From NCBI GenBank assembly GCA_021413585.1, contig JAIOQB010000279.1, positions 1 to 39,024 of the forward strand: a DNA stretch of 39,024 nucleotides. Reading direction: 5' to 3'. The first letter of the stretch is position 1. Each line of letters begins with the position of its first letter. A program made the position numbers and the translations under genes. The stretch is from Planctomycetia bacterium. Its GTDB lineage: Bacteria; Planctomycetota; Planctomycetia; Pirellulales; UBA7805. Below the pieces are notes generated by a model that worked only from the letters and a program-made list of their open reading frames with translations, was not told the DNA's origin and ran no database searches. This document shows, piece by piece, positions 6,481 through 15,582 of this stretch.

Positions 6481-7881
6481 CTAGTTCCACCACCAGGCCG
6501 CCCCAGCCGGCGGCTGCGACTTATCATGCACCGGCGCCAGTTGCGCCGTCTTCTCGCGCTGCGCGGCGACGCGCCACGGATTGAGCGAAACTCCGCCCGA
6601 GGCGCTGATCAGCAGGCCGCCTCCCTTGCGCAAGGCGTTGGCCAGTGTGGGAACATGCCGCGGGGCTTCAAACTTTTCCGGCGTGAGCGAATCGGACGTG
6701 AGCATCTGGCTCAGGTCCAGCCCCGCCTTGCCCGAGAGATCTTCCGAAACGATCAGCGCCCCGATCACCGCCAGGTCCATGCAGTTGCGAAGCTGACCGA
6801 ACACTGGCTCCTTGGCCGACAGCTCGTCGTAATGGGCGGTCATGCTGGCGGCCCAGCGTTGGGCCAGCGGGTCCACTTTGCCGGTGGCGCGACGGGTGCC
6901 GTCGGTGTTGGTCACTTCTTCTTCGGTCATCGCCTTGACCCCTTGCCCGCGGATTTCCCACGACAAGCCGTCGCCATCGGTGGAGAGCGGTTGGTAGTCG
7001 TCTTCCAGCCACCAGCGCGGATTGACGTTCTTGCCCCGTCCGCCGCTGATCATGCTCAAATAGCTGGGCATTCCTTTGACCGGCGAGGGGTCAAAGCCCA
7101 TCGCCAGCCGCTTCATCTGGTAATCGGCCACCACCAGGACTTGGGCAAACCGGCTGGTCGGGTCGATGCCGTTGAGCGTGATTTGCTGCAAGCCAATCTG
7201 TTGTTGGGCCTGCGAGGTCATTTCCCGGGCGCGCGATTCAAACTCGCCCGGACGCACCGGCGAGTTATGTTTTTGCTGATAATTGTGCCAGTTTTGCACC
7301 CCTTCGGCGGTCGGGTCGATCGAGCAGGAGATCACGCTCTTATCGCCCCGAGCAGCGGTCCGTAGGGCGACGAGCAAGTCATCCAGATGTAGCACCGGGC
7401 GGCCAGTAGTGACACCAACCACGTCGCCGGACGGGCCGACTTTCCATCCTTCGGCCGGGCCAACGAGCACAATGTCCTTCAACTCGGGATACACCAGCAC
7501 GTACTGAATGCGTTGCAGCCCAGCCAGGAAGCGCACCTCTTCGGGCAACTGTCCTTTGGGATCCTTGCGACCGGCGAACGCGGCTTCCTGCAACTGCCGT
7601 AGCGAGACGCGGCGGGTTTTGGTCATCCCCTGCATGTTGGCGGGAGCATCGTGCAGGAACTTCTCTCGCACCTGGCGGAGCTGAGCCTGCTGCTGCTGGT
7701 CCTGCTTGCGAAGCACGCCCTGCGGATCGATCGACACGCCGCCGACGCTGGTCGGGTTGGCAACGAATCCTACCTGCTGAGCCTGGGCATTACCCGCCGC
7801 AAGCAACTGGAGGGCACCGCAAGCCAGAGCCGAAAACACCGCCAGAGAAATGCGGGCCGTCCGATGAGTGGGTCGTGACAC
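6481..7881 (-). CDS. Secreted DUF1598-type planctomycete protein
   Basis: The 466-residue product begins with a signal peptide (hydrophobic ISLAVFSALACGALQLLAAG, cleavage after AQA). The mature part matches my recollection of the DUF1598 family, which is largely restricted to planctomycetes and has no known function: the segments VGGVSIDPQGVL, TRRVSLRQL, RFLAGLQRIQYVLVYPELKDIVLVGPAEGW and GRPVLHLDDLL are typical. A Gln-rich stretch (KQDQQQQAQLRQ) follows the N-terminus. I place the start at the GTG at 7881, which has AGGAG nine bases upstream. The gene is transcribed toward the MfnE-like gene and is the only gene of its unit. No enzymatic motif is visible. Confidence 0.88.
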   Translation of the reverse strand: MSRPTHRTARISLAVFSALACGALQLLAAGNAQAQQVGFVANPTSVGGVSIDPQGVLRKQDQQQQAQLRQVREKFLHDAPANMQGMTKTRRVSLRQLQEAAFAGRKDPKGQLPEEVRFLAGLQRIQYVLVYPELKDIVLVGPAEGWKVGPSGDVVGVTTGRPVLHLDDLLVALRTAARGDKSVISCSIDPTAEGVQNWHNYQQKHNSPVRPGEFESRAREMTSQAQQQIGLQQITLNGIDPTSRFAQVLVVADYQMKRLAMGFDPSPVKGMPSYLSMISGGRGKNVNPRWWLEDDYQPLSTDGDGLSWEIRGQGVKAMTEEEVTNTDGTRRATGKVDPLAQRWAASMTAHYDELSAKEPVFGQLRNCMDLAVIGALIVSEDLSGKAGLDLSQMLTSDSLTPEKFEAPRHVPTLANALRKGGGLLISASGGVSLNPWRVAAQREKTAQLAPVHDKSQPPAGAAWWWN

Positions 7882-8385
<504 letters not shown>

Positions 8386-10404
8386 ATGCTGGCTTATCTG
8401 GTCATTCGCGAAGGTTCCAAGTGGACCGACGTTTTCCGGCTTGTCCCAGGGCAAGCCGTGACGCTGGGGCGCGCGCCCACGAACCATATCGTCATCAAGG
8501 ACGAGCGCTGCAGCCGGCATCATGCCGAGATCTTTCTCGCCCAGAACCAATGGACCCTGCGCGATCTCGACAGCCGCAACGGCACCGCGGTCGGCGACAA
8601 GCAGGTCAAAGGGGATTACCTGCTGCAACCCGACGACGTGATCCGCATCGGACACGTGCAGATGAAGTTCGTGCATGATGTCTCGACGGTGTTTCCCGAC
8701 TCCAGCTCGATCATCAAGCGCAAGAGCGTCGTCCCGGCCGATTCCTTGGACGACAATGATGACGAGGCAAGCGTGCTGCAAGGTGAAGAGCCCACCCAGA
8801 TCACGCACCGCACCGTGCAGACGCGGTTTCTCACCCCGCCCGATCAAGATGAATCACTCGTCCCAAAAGTAGGCCGGGCGGCGACCGTGCTGTGCCGGCT
8901 GGCGTTCGATCTGGCGCAGGCGACCGATGTGAATCAACTGGCGAACTTGGCGCTGGGGGGCCTGTTTGAGGAAACCCGCGTCGACGCCGGGGCCCTGCTG
9001 CTGGTGCCGCGCGGATTCCGCGGCGAACCGGTCGGCAGCGACCTGGAAATCCTGGCTTGGCGCAGCGATCACGAAGACCGCTATCACCGCGTCTCGAACT
9101 TTCTGGCGTCCATGGTGCTGCGCGAAGGGGAGGCGGTACTGGCCCGTAACGTCATCGACGATAGCGTACTGGGGGGCCGCGACAGCCAGGGAGAAATTCA
9201 CGCCTCCAGCGTGATTTGTGCCCCGGTGCGGCATGCCTCGGGCGTGATGGGGCTGCTGCATCTCTATTCGACCAAAACGGAGATCGTGCCCGACCCGGAC
9301 GATCTGGAGTTCACGCTGGCGGTGGCGGAAACCGTGGCGGTGGCCCTGGCGAACCTTAACCGCCGGCAGCAGCTTACGGAAGACCTCAGCCAGATCCGCG
9401 GCGAAAACATCCAGCTTCGCGAGCGGCTGGGGGTTCAAAGCGAAATCGTCGGCGGCAGCACGGCAATGGGAATGGTGGCGCAGGAAATTGCCCGCGCCGC
9501 CCCCAGCCGGGCCACCGTGCTGATCCGCGGCGAGAGCGGCGTGGGGAAGGAACTGGTCGCGCGGGCGGTTCACTACGCCAGCCCACGGCGGCTGGGGCCG
9601 TTTGTGTGCCTCAACTGCGCGGCGCTTTCCGAGTCGCTGCTGGAGAGCGAACTGTTTGGCCACGAGCGGGGAGCGTTCACCGGCGCCACCGATCGTAAAA
9701 TCGGCAAATTCGAAGCGGCCGACGGTGGCACGCTGATGCTCGATGAAATCGGCGAGATGAGCCCCACGATCCAGGCCAAGTTTCTCCGCGTGCTGGAAGG
9801 GCATCCGTTCGAGCGCGTCGGCGGCACCGAGGCGATCCGGGCGGATGTGCGCGTGATCGCGGCGACGAATCGCGACCTGGAAAAAGACGTGGCCGAAGGG
9901 AAGTTCCGCCGCGACCTGTATTTCCGCCTCCACGTCGTCGAGATCGTTGTGCCCGCGCTGCGGAAACGGATCGACGACATCCCGGACCTGGCGGACCATT
10001 TCCTCCGCAAGTTCAACGAAGAGACGGGCCGCCGCATTCGGGGATACACCACCGCAGCCATCGAGTCGATGCAGCGCTATCGCTGGCCCGGAAACGTGCG
10101 AGAATTGAAGAACGTGGTCGAACGAGCCGTGGTATTATCTCGCACGGATTTCATCGACGCGCAGGACCTGACGCTCTCAAGCCTCTCCACGGCCGGGGAT
10201 TCCGTGGACGTCAGCGCGATCGCCCGACGGTACGAGCCGATTTCGCTGGAAGACATGGAGCGGCGCCACATCCTGGCCACGCTGCAAGCGACCGGCTGGA
10301 ACAAGAGCCGGACGTCGAGCATTCTGGGGATCGAGCGATCCACGCTGGACCGGAAGATCCGCCGGTATGGGCTGGCGGAAGAGTTGCCAAATCGAATGGG
10401 GTGA
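8386..10404 (+). CDS. Sigma-54-dependent transcriptional activator with FHA and GAF domains
   Basis: The 672-residue enhancer-binding protein has four domains. An FHA domain covers about 20-100 ([22 protein letters not shown]: the phosphothreonine-binding residues). A GAF sensor covers about 165-335. The AAA+ domain covers about 350-590, with Walker A GESGVGKE near 382, the sigma-54 contact loop GAFTGA near 428 and Walker [11 protein letters not shown] Fis-type helix-turn-helix is at about 620-665 ([20 protein letters not shown]). The GAFTGA loop is intact, so it should work with sigma-54 RNA polymerase. FHA instead of a receiver domain implies control by Ser/Thr phosphorylation; a kinase gene lies at 13287-14390, but pairing them is only a guess. 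The ATG at 8386 lacks a strong ribosome site. The target genes are not evident. Confidence 0.95.
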   Translation: MLAYLVIREGSKWTDVFRLVPGQAVTLGRAPTNHIVIKDERCSRHHAEIFLAQNQWTLRDLDSRNGTAVGDKQVKGDYLLQPDDVIRIGHVQMKFVHDVSTVFPDSSSIIKRKSVVPADSLDDNDDEASVLQGEEPTQITHRTVQTRFLTPPDQDESLVPKVGRAATVLCRLAFDLAQATDVNQLANLALGGLFEETRVDAGALLLVPRGFRGEPVGSDLEILAWRSDHEDRYHRVSNFLASMVLREGEAVLARNVIDDSVLGGRDSQGEIHASSVICAPVRHASGVMGLLHLYSTKTEIVPDPDDLEFTLAVAETVAVALANLNRRQQLTEDLSQIRGENIQLRERLGVQSEIVGGSTAMGMVAQEIARAAPSRATVLIRGESGVGKELVARAVHYASPRRLGPFVCLNCAALSESLLESELFGHERGAFTGATDRKIGKFEAADGGTLMLDEIGEMSPTIQAKFLRVLEGHPFERVGGTEAIRADVRVIAATNRDLEKDVAEGKFRRDLYFRLHVVEIVVPALRKRIDDIPDLADHFLRKFNEETGRRIRGYTTAAIESMQRYRWPGNVRELKNVVERAVVLSRTDFIDAQDLTLSSLSTAGDSVDVSAIARRYEPISLEDMERRHILATLQATGWNKSRTSSILGIERSTLDRKIRRYGLAEELPNRMG

Positions 10405-10418
10405 GCGCAATAAAAAGT

Positions 10419-10483
10419 CACTAGCCCGAAGCGCAAGCGAGGGAGTGCGACTCTAAATCCCTCGCTTGCGCTTCGAGCTAGTG
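10419..10483. repeat. Long near-perfect palindrome in a convergent gap
   Basis: The left arm CACTAGCCCGAAGCGCAAGC to GAGGGA (10419-10444) pairs with TCCCTCGCTTGCGCTTCGAG to CTAGTG (10458-10483) with one mismatch and a 13-base loop. It lies between the convergent sigma-54 activator and thioredoxin genes and could act as a two-way terminator. It lacks a T-run, so I class it as a repeat. Confidence 0.85.
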
Positions 10484-10508
10484 AACGTGAGAGTCGGTTG
10501 AGTAAACT

Positions 10509-10534
10509 CGCTCCCCTGCGGGTCGCGGCTAAAC
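10509..10534. repeat. Dispersed repeat, inverted copy of 6386-6411
   Basis: CGCTCCCCTGCGGGTCGCGG then CTAAAC is the exact reverse complement of the 26 bases after the MfnE-like gene. As there, it lies next to the end of a gene in a convergent gap. Confidence 0.75.
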
Positions 10535-10536
10535 AC

Positions 10537-10998
10537 TCAATTCATATGCCGGGCTTTGGCCGTTGACGCTGTCGCGGCTTTCGGTGCCGCGGCCGCTTCT
10601 GGCTTGCTGGCCAGCGCGGTTTCACCGTTGTGCAGGAACTCCTGCACCGCTTCGGGGCTCTGGCTGCCGGTCACTTCCCAGCGGCGCCAGCCGTCGGCCG
10701 CTTTGCGGTAGAGGATCAGTTGGGGAATCACGCCAGCATTGGATAGCCGGCCCGCCAAGTCGCGCTCGTTGTCCACGTTGACTTGCGAGAACACTACGCC
10801 CTTGAGCGCGCCGCGCCGCTCCAGTTCCGGCACCACGTCCCCCTTCATGTGGGCACAGGCAGGGCACCAGGGGGCACCAACCAGCACCAGCAGCGGCTGG
10901 CCCGATTCCATGGCTGCCTTGTGAGCCTGTTCGTAAGGCTGGGCACCGCTCGTGAGGATGGAGACTTGCAGCAAGACGCTCATGGTTAGCGCGGTCAC
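10537..10998 (-). CDS. Exported thioredoxin-fold protein
   Basis: A thioredoxin-like domain with the redox motif APWCPAC (CPAC active site) and a cis-proline segment GVIPQLILY follows a hydrophobic N-terminus (MSVLLQVSILTSG) that looks like a short signal peptide or anchor. The C-terminal 30 residues are Ala/Lys-rich and low in complexity. I set the start at the GTG at 10998 because an ideal GGAGG lies seven bases upstream (11006-11010). The ATG at 10983 has no such site and the ATG at 11016 would place the GGAGG inside the gene. The length is about 153 residues. A periplasmic or membrane-surface thiol-reductase role is inferred from the fold. It stands alone, convergent with the sigma-54 activator. 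Confidence 0.88.
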   Translation of the reverse strand: MTALTMSVLLQVSILTSGAQPYEQAHKAAMESGQPLLVLVGAPWCPACAHMKGDVVPELERRGALKGVVFSQVNVDNERDLAGRLSNAGVIPQLILYRKAADGWRRWEVTGSQSPEAVQEFLHNGETALASKPEAAAAPKAATASTAKARHMN

Positions 10999-11005
10999 AA
11001 TAATT

Positions 11006-11010
11006 CCTCC
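11006..11010 (-). promoter_or_regulatory. Ribosome binding site deciding a GTG start
   Basis: GGAGG on the minus strand is followed by AATTATT and then GTG at 10998, a seven-base spacing. It selects the GTG over the flanking ATG codons of the thioredoxin-fold gene. Confidence 0.7.
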
Positions 11011-11578
11011 TGGCAACTGGCGGGTTGGTGTCCGTTCAAGCGGAAATCAGCGGTGCTGCGGTGGAATGCCGATTTAATTGGGGACTGAAAACAAAGCGGG
11101 AAGCAAAATGCCTGCGCCGCAGGCGGATCGGCTGGACTCAGCTCGACCCCAAGAGGGCCACTCGCGGTTTGCGGTATCCTTCCCAGCGTGATCGCGCCGC
11201 GTGGCGGTTGATCGCTGTGTCAGATTCCTTTCGTGTGCCTCTCCCTCGGCGCGTGTTTCCTTCTGCGCTTAATCTCCCAGTCTTTCCATCCTTCCGACTT
11301 CAGCCACAGCGATGAAGGTTCTAGTTTAGTCATGGCAAGATATATGTGAAGTGGCAAAATGAAATGAATTTTCTGATTGCAAAGACGCATTAATATTTAC
11401 AGACTAGTGAGATTGCGTCATGTTTAACGGCGGTTGCCCGTAAAATCTGGCCGACCGGGATAACTGGCCTGGCGAATTAATCAGTCGAGACTTATTTATC
11501 TGGCCGAAACGCCACGGCAATTTCCCCTTCTGCCGGCCCAAATCGTGCCAATCTCTTTGATTCTGCTCGGAAAGTTGA

Positions 11579-11608
11579 TTGAGGCCGCACTGATGGATGC
11601 GATATAAT
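11579..11608 (+). promoter_or_regulatory. Possible sigma-70-type promoter of the oxidoreductase gene
   Basis: TTGAGG (11579-11584), an 18-base spacer and a perfect TATAAT (11603-11608), lying about 130 bases upstream of the ATG at 11741. Seen by eye only, in AT-rich DNA where chance matches are likely. Confidence 0.35.
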
Positions 11609-11740
11609 CTCGCTGCACTGAGTCAAGCAAGATTATTGGCATAGATAAAATTGCTGGAAGCCAAAGTCGCCGCTGATCACTGATATTTTGAATCGTGCGT
11701 CGTACCACTCGTCCCACTAGCCTGCTGATTTGAGCTGTCG

Positions 11741-12766
11741 ATGAAACTGCGGGTAGGTTTGGTGGGGCTCGGTAACGCCTGGGAAACGCGGCACGCACCC
11801 GCTCTGCGGGCGATGAGCGATCGTTTCGAGGTCCGGGCCGTCTGCGAGCAAGTGGCCCATCGGGCCGACCGGGCCGCCCACGAATTTGGCGCGGTCGCCG
11901 TGGATGGCTACCGCGTGCTGGCTGAGCGTGAAGATATTGACGCGATCCTAATGCTCTCGCCGCAGTGGTACGGGCCGCTGCCGATTCTGGCCGCCTGCGA
12001 AGCGGGCAAGGCCGTATACTGCGGCGCGGCGCTCGATTTGGATCTCGAAGAAGCGCTGCGGCTGAAAGAGCGCGTGCAGGAGTCGGGCATTGCCTTCATG
12101 GCCGAGTTGCCGCGCCGGCATGCGCCCGCCACGCTGCGGCTGAAGGAACTGATCGCCACGCGGCTCGGCCCGCCGCGGCTAATCTTCTGCCATACCCGGA
12201 TGCCGGTCGATCCGCTGCATCCTCCCAAATCCGGACCGGTGCCGAATCGCCCGCCGGCCGGACCGATGCAGCATTTAATCGAGCTGGTGGACTGGTGCCG
12301 CTACGTCGCCGGGCAAGAGCCGACGTCGGTCCTCGGCCTGGCCCATGAAACAGAGCATGGCCTCTTCGACAACGACTACGAAATGATGAGCGTCGACTTC
12401 TCCGAGCCGGGCCGCGTCGGCACTGGCACGGTGGCGCAAATCAGTTGCGGCCACTACATGCCCGCCACCTGGCATGAGGCGATTTCGTTCCGCCCGCCGG
12501 GAGCACTGCAGGTGGCCTGCCAAAACGGCGTGGCGTTTATCGATTTGCCCGCCACGCTGATCTGGTTCGACACCGCCGGCCGGCATCAAGAGCCGCTGGA
12601 AACCGAGCGCCCCGTGGGGGAGCAGATGCTGGCGCTGTTCTTCCGCGCGGTAACCAGCCTCGTGCGGAAAACCTCCGACCTGGAAGACGCGTATCGGGCG
12701 ATGTCGATCGTACTGGCCGGGCGGCAGAGCAAGCGGGAAGGGCGCAGAGTGCCGATACAGTTCTGA
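11741..12766 (+). CDS. Gfo/Idh/MocA-like oxidoreductase lacking the EKP motif
   Basis: The 341-residue product has an N-terminal Rossmann domain (RVGLVGLGNAWE with GxGxxx, and VRAVCEQ at the second strand) and the alpha/beta C-terminal domain of Gfo/Idh/MocA proteins, NAD(P)-dependent sugar or polyol oxidoreductases. Where most family members have the catalytic EKP (usually in a CEKPLA context), this protein reads YCGAALDLDLEEA, so the active-site lysine is absent. It retains a His-rich segment, PRRHAPATLRL. The gene is free-standing, preceded by a long AT-rich leader with a possible promoter. It may be a catalytically altered or non-redox member. The substrate is unknown. Confidence 0.85.
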   Translation: MKLRVGLVGLGNAWETRHAPALRAMSDRFEVRAVCEQVAHRADRAAHEFGAVAVDGYRVLAEREDIDAILMLSPQWYGPLPILAACEAGKAVYCGAALDLDLEEALRLKERVQESGIAFMAELPRRHAPATLRLKELIATRLGPPRLIFCHTRMPVDPLHPPKSGPVPNRPPAGPMQHLIELVDWCRYVAGQEPTSVLGLAHETEHGLFDNDYEMMSVDFSEPGRVGTGTVAQISCGHYMPATWHEAISFRPPGALQVACQNGVAFIDLPATLIWFDTAGRHQEPLETERPVGEQMLALFFRAVTSLVRKTSDLEDAYRAMSIVLAGRQSKREGRRVPIQF

Positions 12767-12879
12767 GCGTAGCGTGGGTGCTTGGGACAAATTTTAGCCT
12801 GCTGGCGCCAACGTCCTGTTTCCGCACGCTTAACTTCGGAAACAAGGAAATCGCTCATTCGTAGGCAATGGAATCTCAG

Positions 12880-13127
12880 GTCCCGTAGGGACCGTTGAAA
12901 ATAGCCCAGCGATTCATCGCGGGGTTCGTGATCCACCTCCATGCCTGCGCGTCCCGTAGGGACGCTTGAACATTCGCCGTGAAATATCTCAGTGAAATAC
13001 TTTTGGCTCGCATGTATCAGATCGTGTGCGCTGTCTTCAAGCGTCCCTACGGGACGCCTACGAAATGTGCGATCCACACTACCCAGCGATAAATCGCTGG
13101 GCTACTGTCGGGCGTCCCTACGGGACG
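12880..13127. repeat. Composite inverted repeat with GTCCCGTAGGGAC hairpins
   Basis: Four copies of the palindrome GTCCCGTAGGGAC or GTCCCTACGGGAC occur at about 12880, 12951, 13042 and 13113. The flanks are mirrored: TTGAAAATAGCCCAGCGATT near the left end against CCCAGCGATAAATCGCTGGG near 13082, GATCCAC on both sides, and GGGACGCTTGAA against TTCAAGCGTCCC in the middle. The whole forms a nested palindrome of about 250 bases in the convergent gap between the oxidoreductase and kinase genes. Confidence 0.8.
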
Positions 13128-13212
13128 GAGAGCACGCGGGGCTGAGCCAGACGGCTAATTCCAGCTCGAAGCCCATCGGCAACTCGATAGCGATAGCAGG
13201 CCAGACACATAC

Positions 13213-13270
13213 GAGGCAACGCCCCAGCCGTGTCAAACCACAACCGACTGGGGCGTTGCCCCAGGCACCC
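13213..13270. repeat. Palindromic repeat family A, copy with truncated left arm
   Basis: The right arm (13248-13270) is the exact 23-base family A arm. The left arm is reduced to GGCAACGCCCCAG (13215-13227). It follows the GTCCC composite repeat and ends 17 bases before the stop of the minus-strand kinase gene. Confidence 0.85.
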
Positions 13271-13286
13271 CGCGGAAGCACCCACG

Positions 13287-14390
13287 CTACTCGAGTTCTT
13301 CCAACCACAACCGAATCTCATTGTCGTATTCGCTTGCCAGGTTGCTCATGATCAACTGCCGGTGGAAGCTGGCGGCGCCGGCTTCTAGCAGGTCGGCCGC
13401 TTCGGCGCTGGGGAAGCGGCGGCTCGGGTCGGGGGCGACCAGGCCGCGGCAGAAGTTCATCAGCAGCTCGTTGCATACCACTTCGTGCGGCAAGATCTTC
13501 GGCAGCCGCTGGGCCAACAGCCGCTTGGCCTCCATCAATTCGCGGAAGTTTTGCAGGCCGGCAAACGGCGGCGCGCCGGAGAGCATTTCCACGAGCACGT
13601 AGCCCAGGCTCGCCAGGTCGCTGCGCGGCGTGATTTCTCCGCCGTCGAGGACTTCAGGGGCCGAATACGTCGGCGTGCAGGTGCGGACCTGCGGCACGTC
13701 GTCCAGTTCGAAGGCCGAGCCGATGTCGACGACTTTCGTCGTGCCCGTGCGCTTGAGCATGATGTTCGACGGCTTGATGTCGCCGTGTACGATCCCTTCG
13801 CGATGGATCGCGGCCAGCGCGGCCAGCACGTCGCGGACCACGGCAATCGCCACGCCCGGCTTGAGTCGCGGCTGTAGCGGCCCAGCCGTGACGATCACGT
13901 TGTTCATGTATTCCCAGCGGCGATTGCTCACCTGGTGCCGGGTCCGCTCCAGCGTGGCGGGCGTCAGCAGCCGCCCCAGGTCATAGCCGTCGATCCACTC
14001 CATCTCCATCATGCGGATGCGATTGCGCTCGACGAAGTTGTGGACGTCGAGCAGATTGTCCTGCTGGATCTGGGCCACGCGGGCTGCCACCCGGGCGATC
14101 CGGGCCATCGCCTCATCGTAGCTGCGCGAGTCCTCATACCGCTCCGGCGAAAAGATCTTTAGCGCCACCGGCAGCGTGAAATTGTCGGTCCCTTTGCGTT
14201 CCGTGAGAAATACGATCCCCTGGCCGCCGGACCCCAACGGCCGCAGCAAGCGATGGTGCTCCGTCCAACTGAACCGCTGGTGGGTAATCAGCGCGTTGTA
14301 GCCCGCCAGCAGTTCCTCCGGGCAGCGAACGGAGGGCTCGCCCGCGAAATTGAGCGTGGGCTGCTCGCGATGGATGGTGGTGGTGTTCAT
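13287..14390 (-). CDS. Serine/threonine protein kinase
   Basis: The 367-residue soluble Hanks-type kinase shows a glycine loop GSGGQG (53-58), the ATP lysine in VALKIF (K78), the catalytic loop HGDIKPSN (H202, D204, K206, N209), a metal-binding DIG in place of DFG (222-224) and APE (244-246). The residues needed for catalysis are present. The Arg of HRD is Gly, which usually means activity does not depend on activation-loop phosphorylation. There is no membrane segment and no sensor domain. A region of about 30 residues (145-175) between the lobes is unusual. It is transcribed alone and faces the oxidoreductase gene. Regulation of the nearby FHA-domain activator is conceivable but not shown by the sequence. 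Confidence 0.95.
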   Translation of the reverse strand: MNTTTIHREQPTLNFAGEPSVRCPEELLAGYNALITHQRFSWTEHHRLLRPLGSGGQGIVFLTERKGTDNFTLPVALKIFSPERYEDSRSYDEAMARIARVAARVAQIQQDNLLDVHNFVERNRIRMMEMEWIDGYDLGRLLTPATLERTRHQVSNRRWEYMNNVIVTAGPLQPRLKPGVAIAVVRDVLAALAAIHREGIVHGDIKPSNIMLKRTGTTKVVDIGSAFELDDVPQVRTCTPTYSAPEVLDGGEITPRSDLASLGYVLVEMLSGAPPFAGLQNFRELMEAKRLLAQRLPKILPHEVVCNELLMNFCRGLVAPDPSRRFPSAEAADLLEAGAASFHRQLIMSNLASEYDNEIRLWLEELE

Positions 14391-14581
14391 GGGTGTTTAT
14401 GCAATGCTAATGCGATGAATTGATTTTTGGCTGAAAAGTCCGCCTGGACTGGCCCCAGAGCGGGGCCTTGGCCTTCCCTTGGTTTAGCACTTGCTGACGT
14501 GGGCGTCCAGACGAAAGGGAGTTGCCCGTGCAGTTGGACACATTATCGCCTTTAAAAGTTCGGCGAATGTTGGCCGGTATT

Positions 14582-14612
14582 GGCAAGGGCAGGCAAGCTG
14601 CCCATGGCACCC
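14582..14612. repeat. Short palindromic element ending GGCACCC
   Basis: GGCAAGGGCAGGCAAGCTGC then CCATGGCACCC has arms GGGCAG/CTGCCC around a short loop. It ends with the same GGCACCC edge as family A and the CACTGCTGG family. Only one copy was seen. It lies in the 250-base gap between the kinase and dehydrogenase genes. Confidence 0.55.
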
Positions 14613-14643
14613 TGTTAGATTTCCTACTTGGCTACGACCTTGA

Positions 14644-15147
14644 CTACGGCGTCGGATACCCCAGTTGCTTATCCACCAGATTCTTTAGCGGCCTCCGCGC
14701 CAAATAGCGGCAAAGATTTTCACAGAAAAAATCGGTCATGTCATCTGCCCGGCGGGCGCTTTGGCCTCCGACGTGCGGCGTGATGATCACATTGGGAAGA
14801 TCCCACAGCGGGCTCTCGACGCTCAGCGGCTCGTGCTCGGTCACGTCGACCCCCGCGCCGCCGAGTTGGCCGGACCGAAGTGCCGCGATCATGTCCGCCT
14901 CAACCACAATCGGCCCGCGGGCGACGTTGATTAGTATCGCCCCTCGCTTGAATCGGCTGAATATCGCGGCGTCGAACATGCCGCGCGTAACGTCGGTCAG
15001 CGGGATGCACAGGATAACGATGTCACTTTGCGTCAATAAGCGGTCGAGCCCCTCGGGGGGCCAAAGTTCTGCGACGTGGGCCGGCTTGTTCTCGGGAAAA
15101 CAATCGGTCGCCAGAATTCGGGTCTGAAAAGGCGCGAGTAACTCCGG
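14644..15147 (-). pseudogene. D-2-hydroxyacid dehydrogenase, C-terminal fragment
   Basis: In this frame the protein picks up at ELLAPFQTRILATDCFPEN, runs through LTQSDIVILCIPLTD, RGAILINVARGPIVVE (with the substrate-binding Arg region), GVDVTEHEPL (the Glu of the catalytic trio) and PNVIITPHVGG (the catalytic His), and ends normally. It is the second half of a D-isomer-specific 2-hydroxyacid dehydrogenase whose first half lies in another frame at 15023-15505. The first ATG in this frame is at 15036, too late to give a folded domain. The segment that should carry the GxGxxG NAD-binding loop is missing between the two halves. Confidence 0.85.
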
Positions 15148-15505
15148 CGCGAAAAAACGTCGGCAAGCCGCGCAGCAGGCCGGTGAGCAGCGCGAACGTC
15201 TGCTCCCCCACCTGGTTGGCCAGCACGCCAGAGGCGCTGGTCACGATGATGTTTGACGCCACCACGCTGGGAACCAGGCAGTGATCCAACCCGGCGGCGG
15301 ACGATTGAATCCACCGCAGCCTGCCACGGGCCACCACGTCGTCCCAATCGACCGGCACCTTGGCATGCCCGCAAAACAGGTCGGCCGATGGCAGTTCTTC
15401 CGCGACCCGATCCTGGCCGGCGTCGACCACTTCGCTGTTTGGATCGACGGCCGCGATTTGGGCAATGTGCCACGGCTCGACAGGGTAGCAAAGGACGATC
15501 CGCAT
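15023..15505 (-). pseudogene. D-2-hydroxyacid dehydrogenase, N-terminal fragment
   Basis: The start at 15505 (MRIVLCYPVEPWHI) gives a normal N-terminal domain of a D-2-hydroxyacid dehydrogenase: RLRWIQSSAAGLDH, VTSASGV, and QVGEQTFALLTGLLRGLPTFFRA. After FFRA the frame turns into non-family sequence and ends at 15023. In the family FFRA is followed by about 35 residues including the glycine-rich NAD loop before the ELLAPF segment; here ELLAPF follows at once in another frame. No frame holds GxGxxG. The simplest reading is an internal deletion of about 100 bases, not divisible by three, in the genome or in the assembly. Such a protein could not bind NAD normally. Confidence 0.87.
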
Positions 15506-15582
15506 GGCTGGCTCTGCGATTTGATAAAGTGAAATCCGACGGCCTATTCTGGCCGGATGCGGCCAACCGCGAAAGCCGGGCA

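Larger units (their letters stand above)
10999..11740. other. Long divergent intergenic region with an AT-rich core
   Basis: About 740 bases without a convincing gene. The part up to about 11310 is GC-rich, then pyrimidine-rich on the plus strand. From about 11320 to 11720 the base composition becomes clearly more AT-rich than anywhere else in the window (for example CATTAATATTTACAG). None of the palindromic repeat families found elsewhere was seen here. A 96-codon open frame at 11025-11315 is arginine/proline-rich without domain signs and was not called. Confidence 0.55.

Noticed and set aside
10419..10483. Rho-independent terminator after the sigma-54 activator
   Set aside because: The stem is strong but is not followed by a T-run on either strand; it fits the repeat pattern better. 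Termination remains possible.
11025..11315. 96-codon open frame in the long intergenic region
   Set aside because: Arg/Pro-rich, no ribosome site, no recognisable domain, and base usage unlike the neighbouring genes.
12880..13127. CRISPR-like array suggested by four GTCCC-GGGAC units
   Set aside because: Units are irregularly spaced and inverted, the spacers are mirrored rather than unique, and no cas genes are present.
14522..14707. 61-codon open frame between the kinase and the broken dehydrogenase
   Set aside because: It crosses a palindromic element and the end of the dehydrogenase frame and has no family resemblance.
15023..15150. Programmed ribosomal frameshift in the dehydrogenase
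   Set aside because: A whole conserved segment including the NAD loop is missing, so shifting frame alone would not restore a normal protein.
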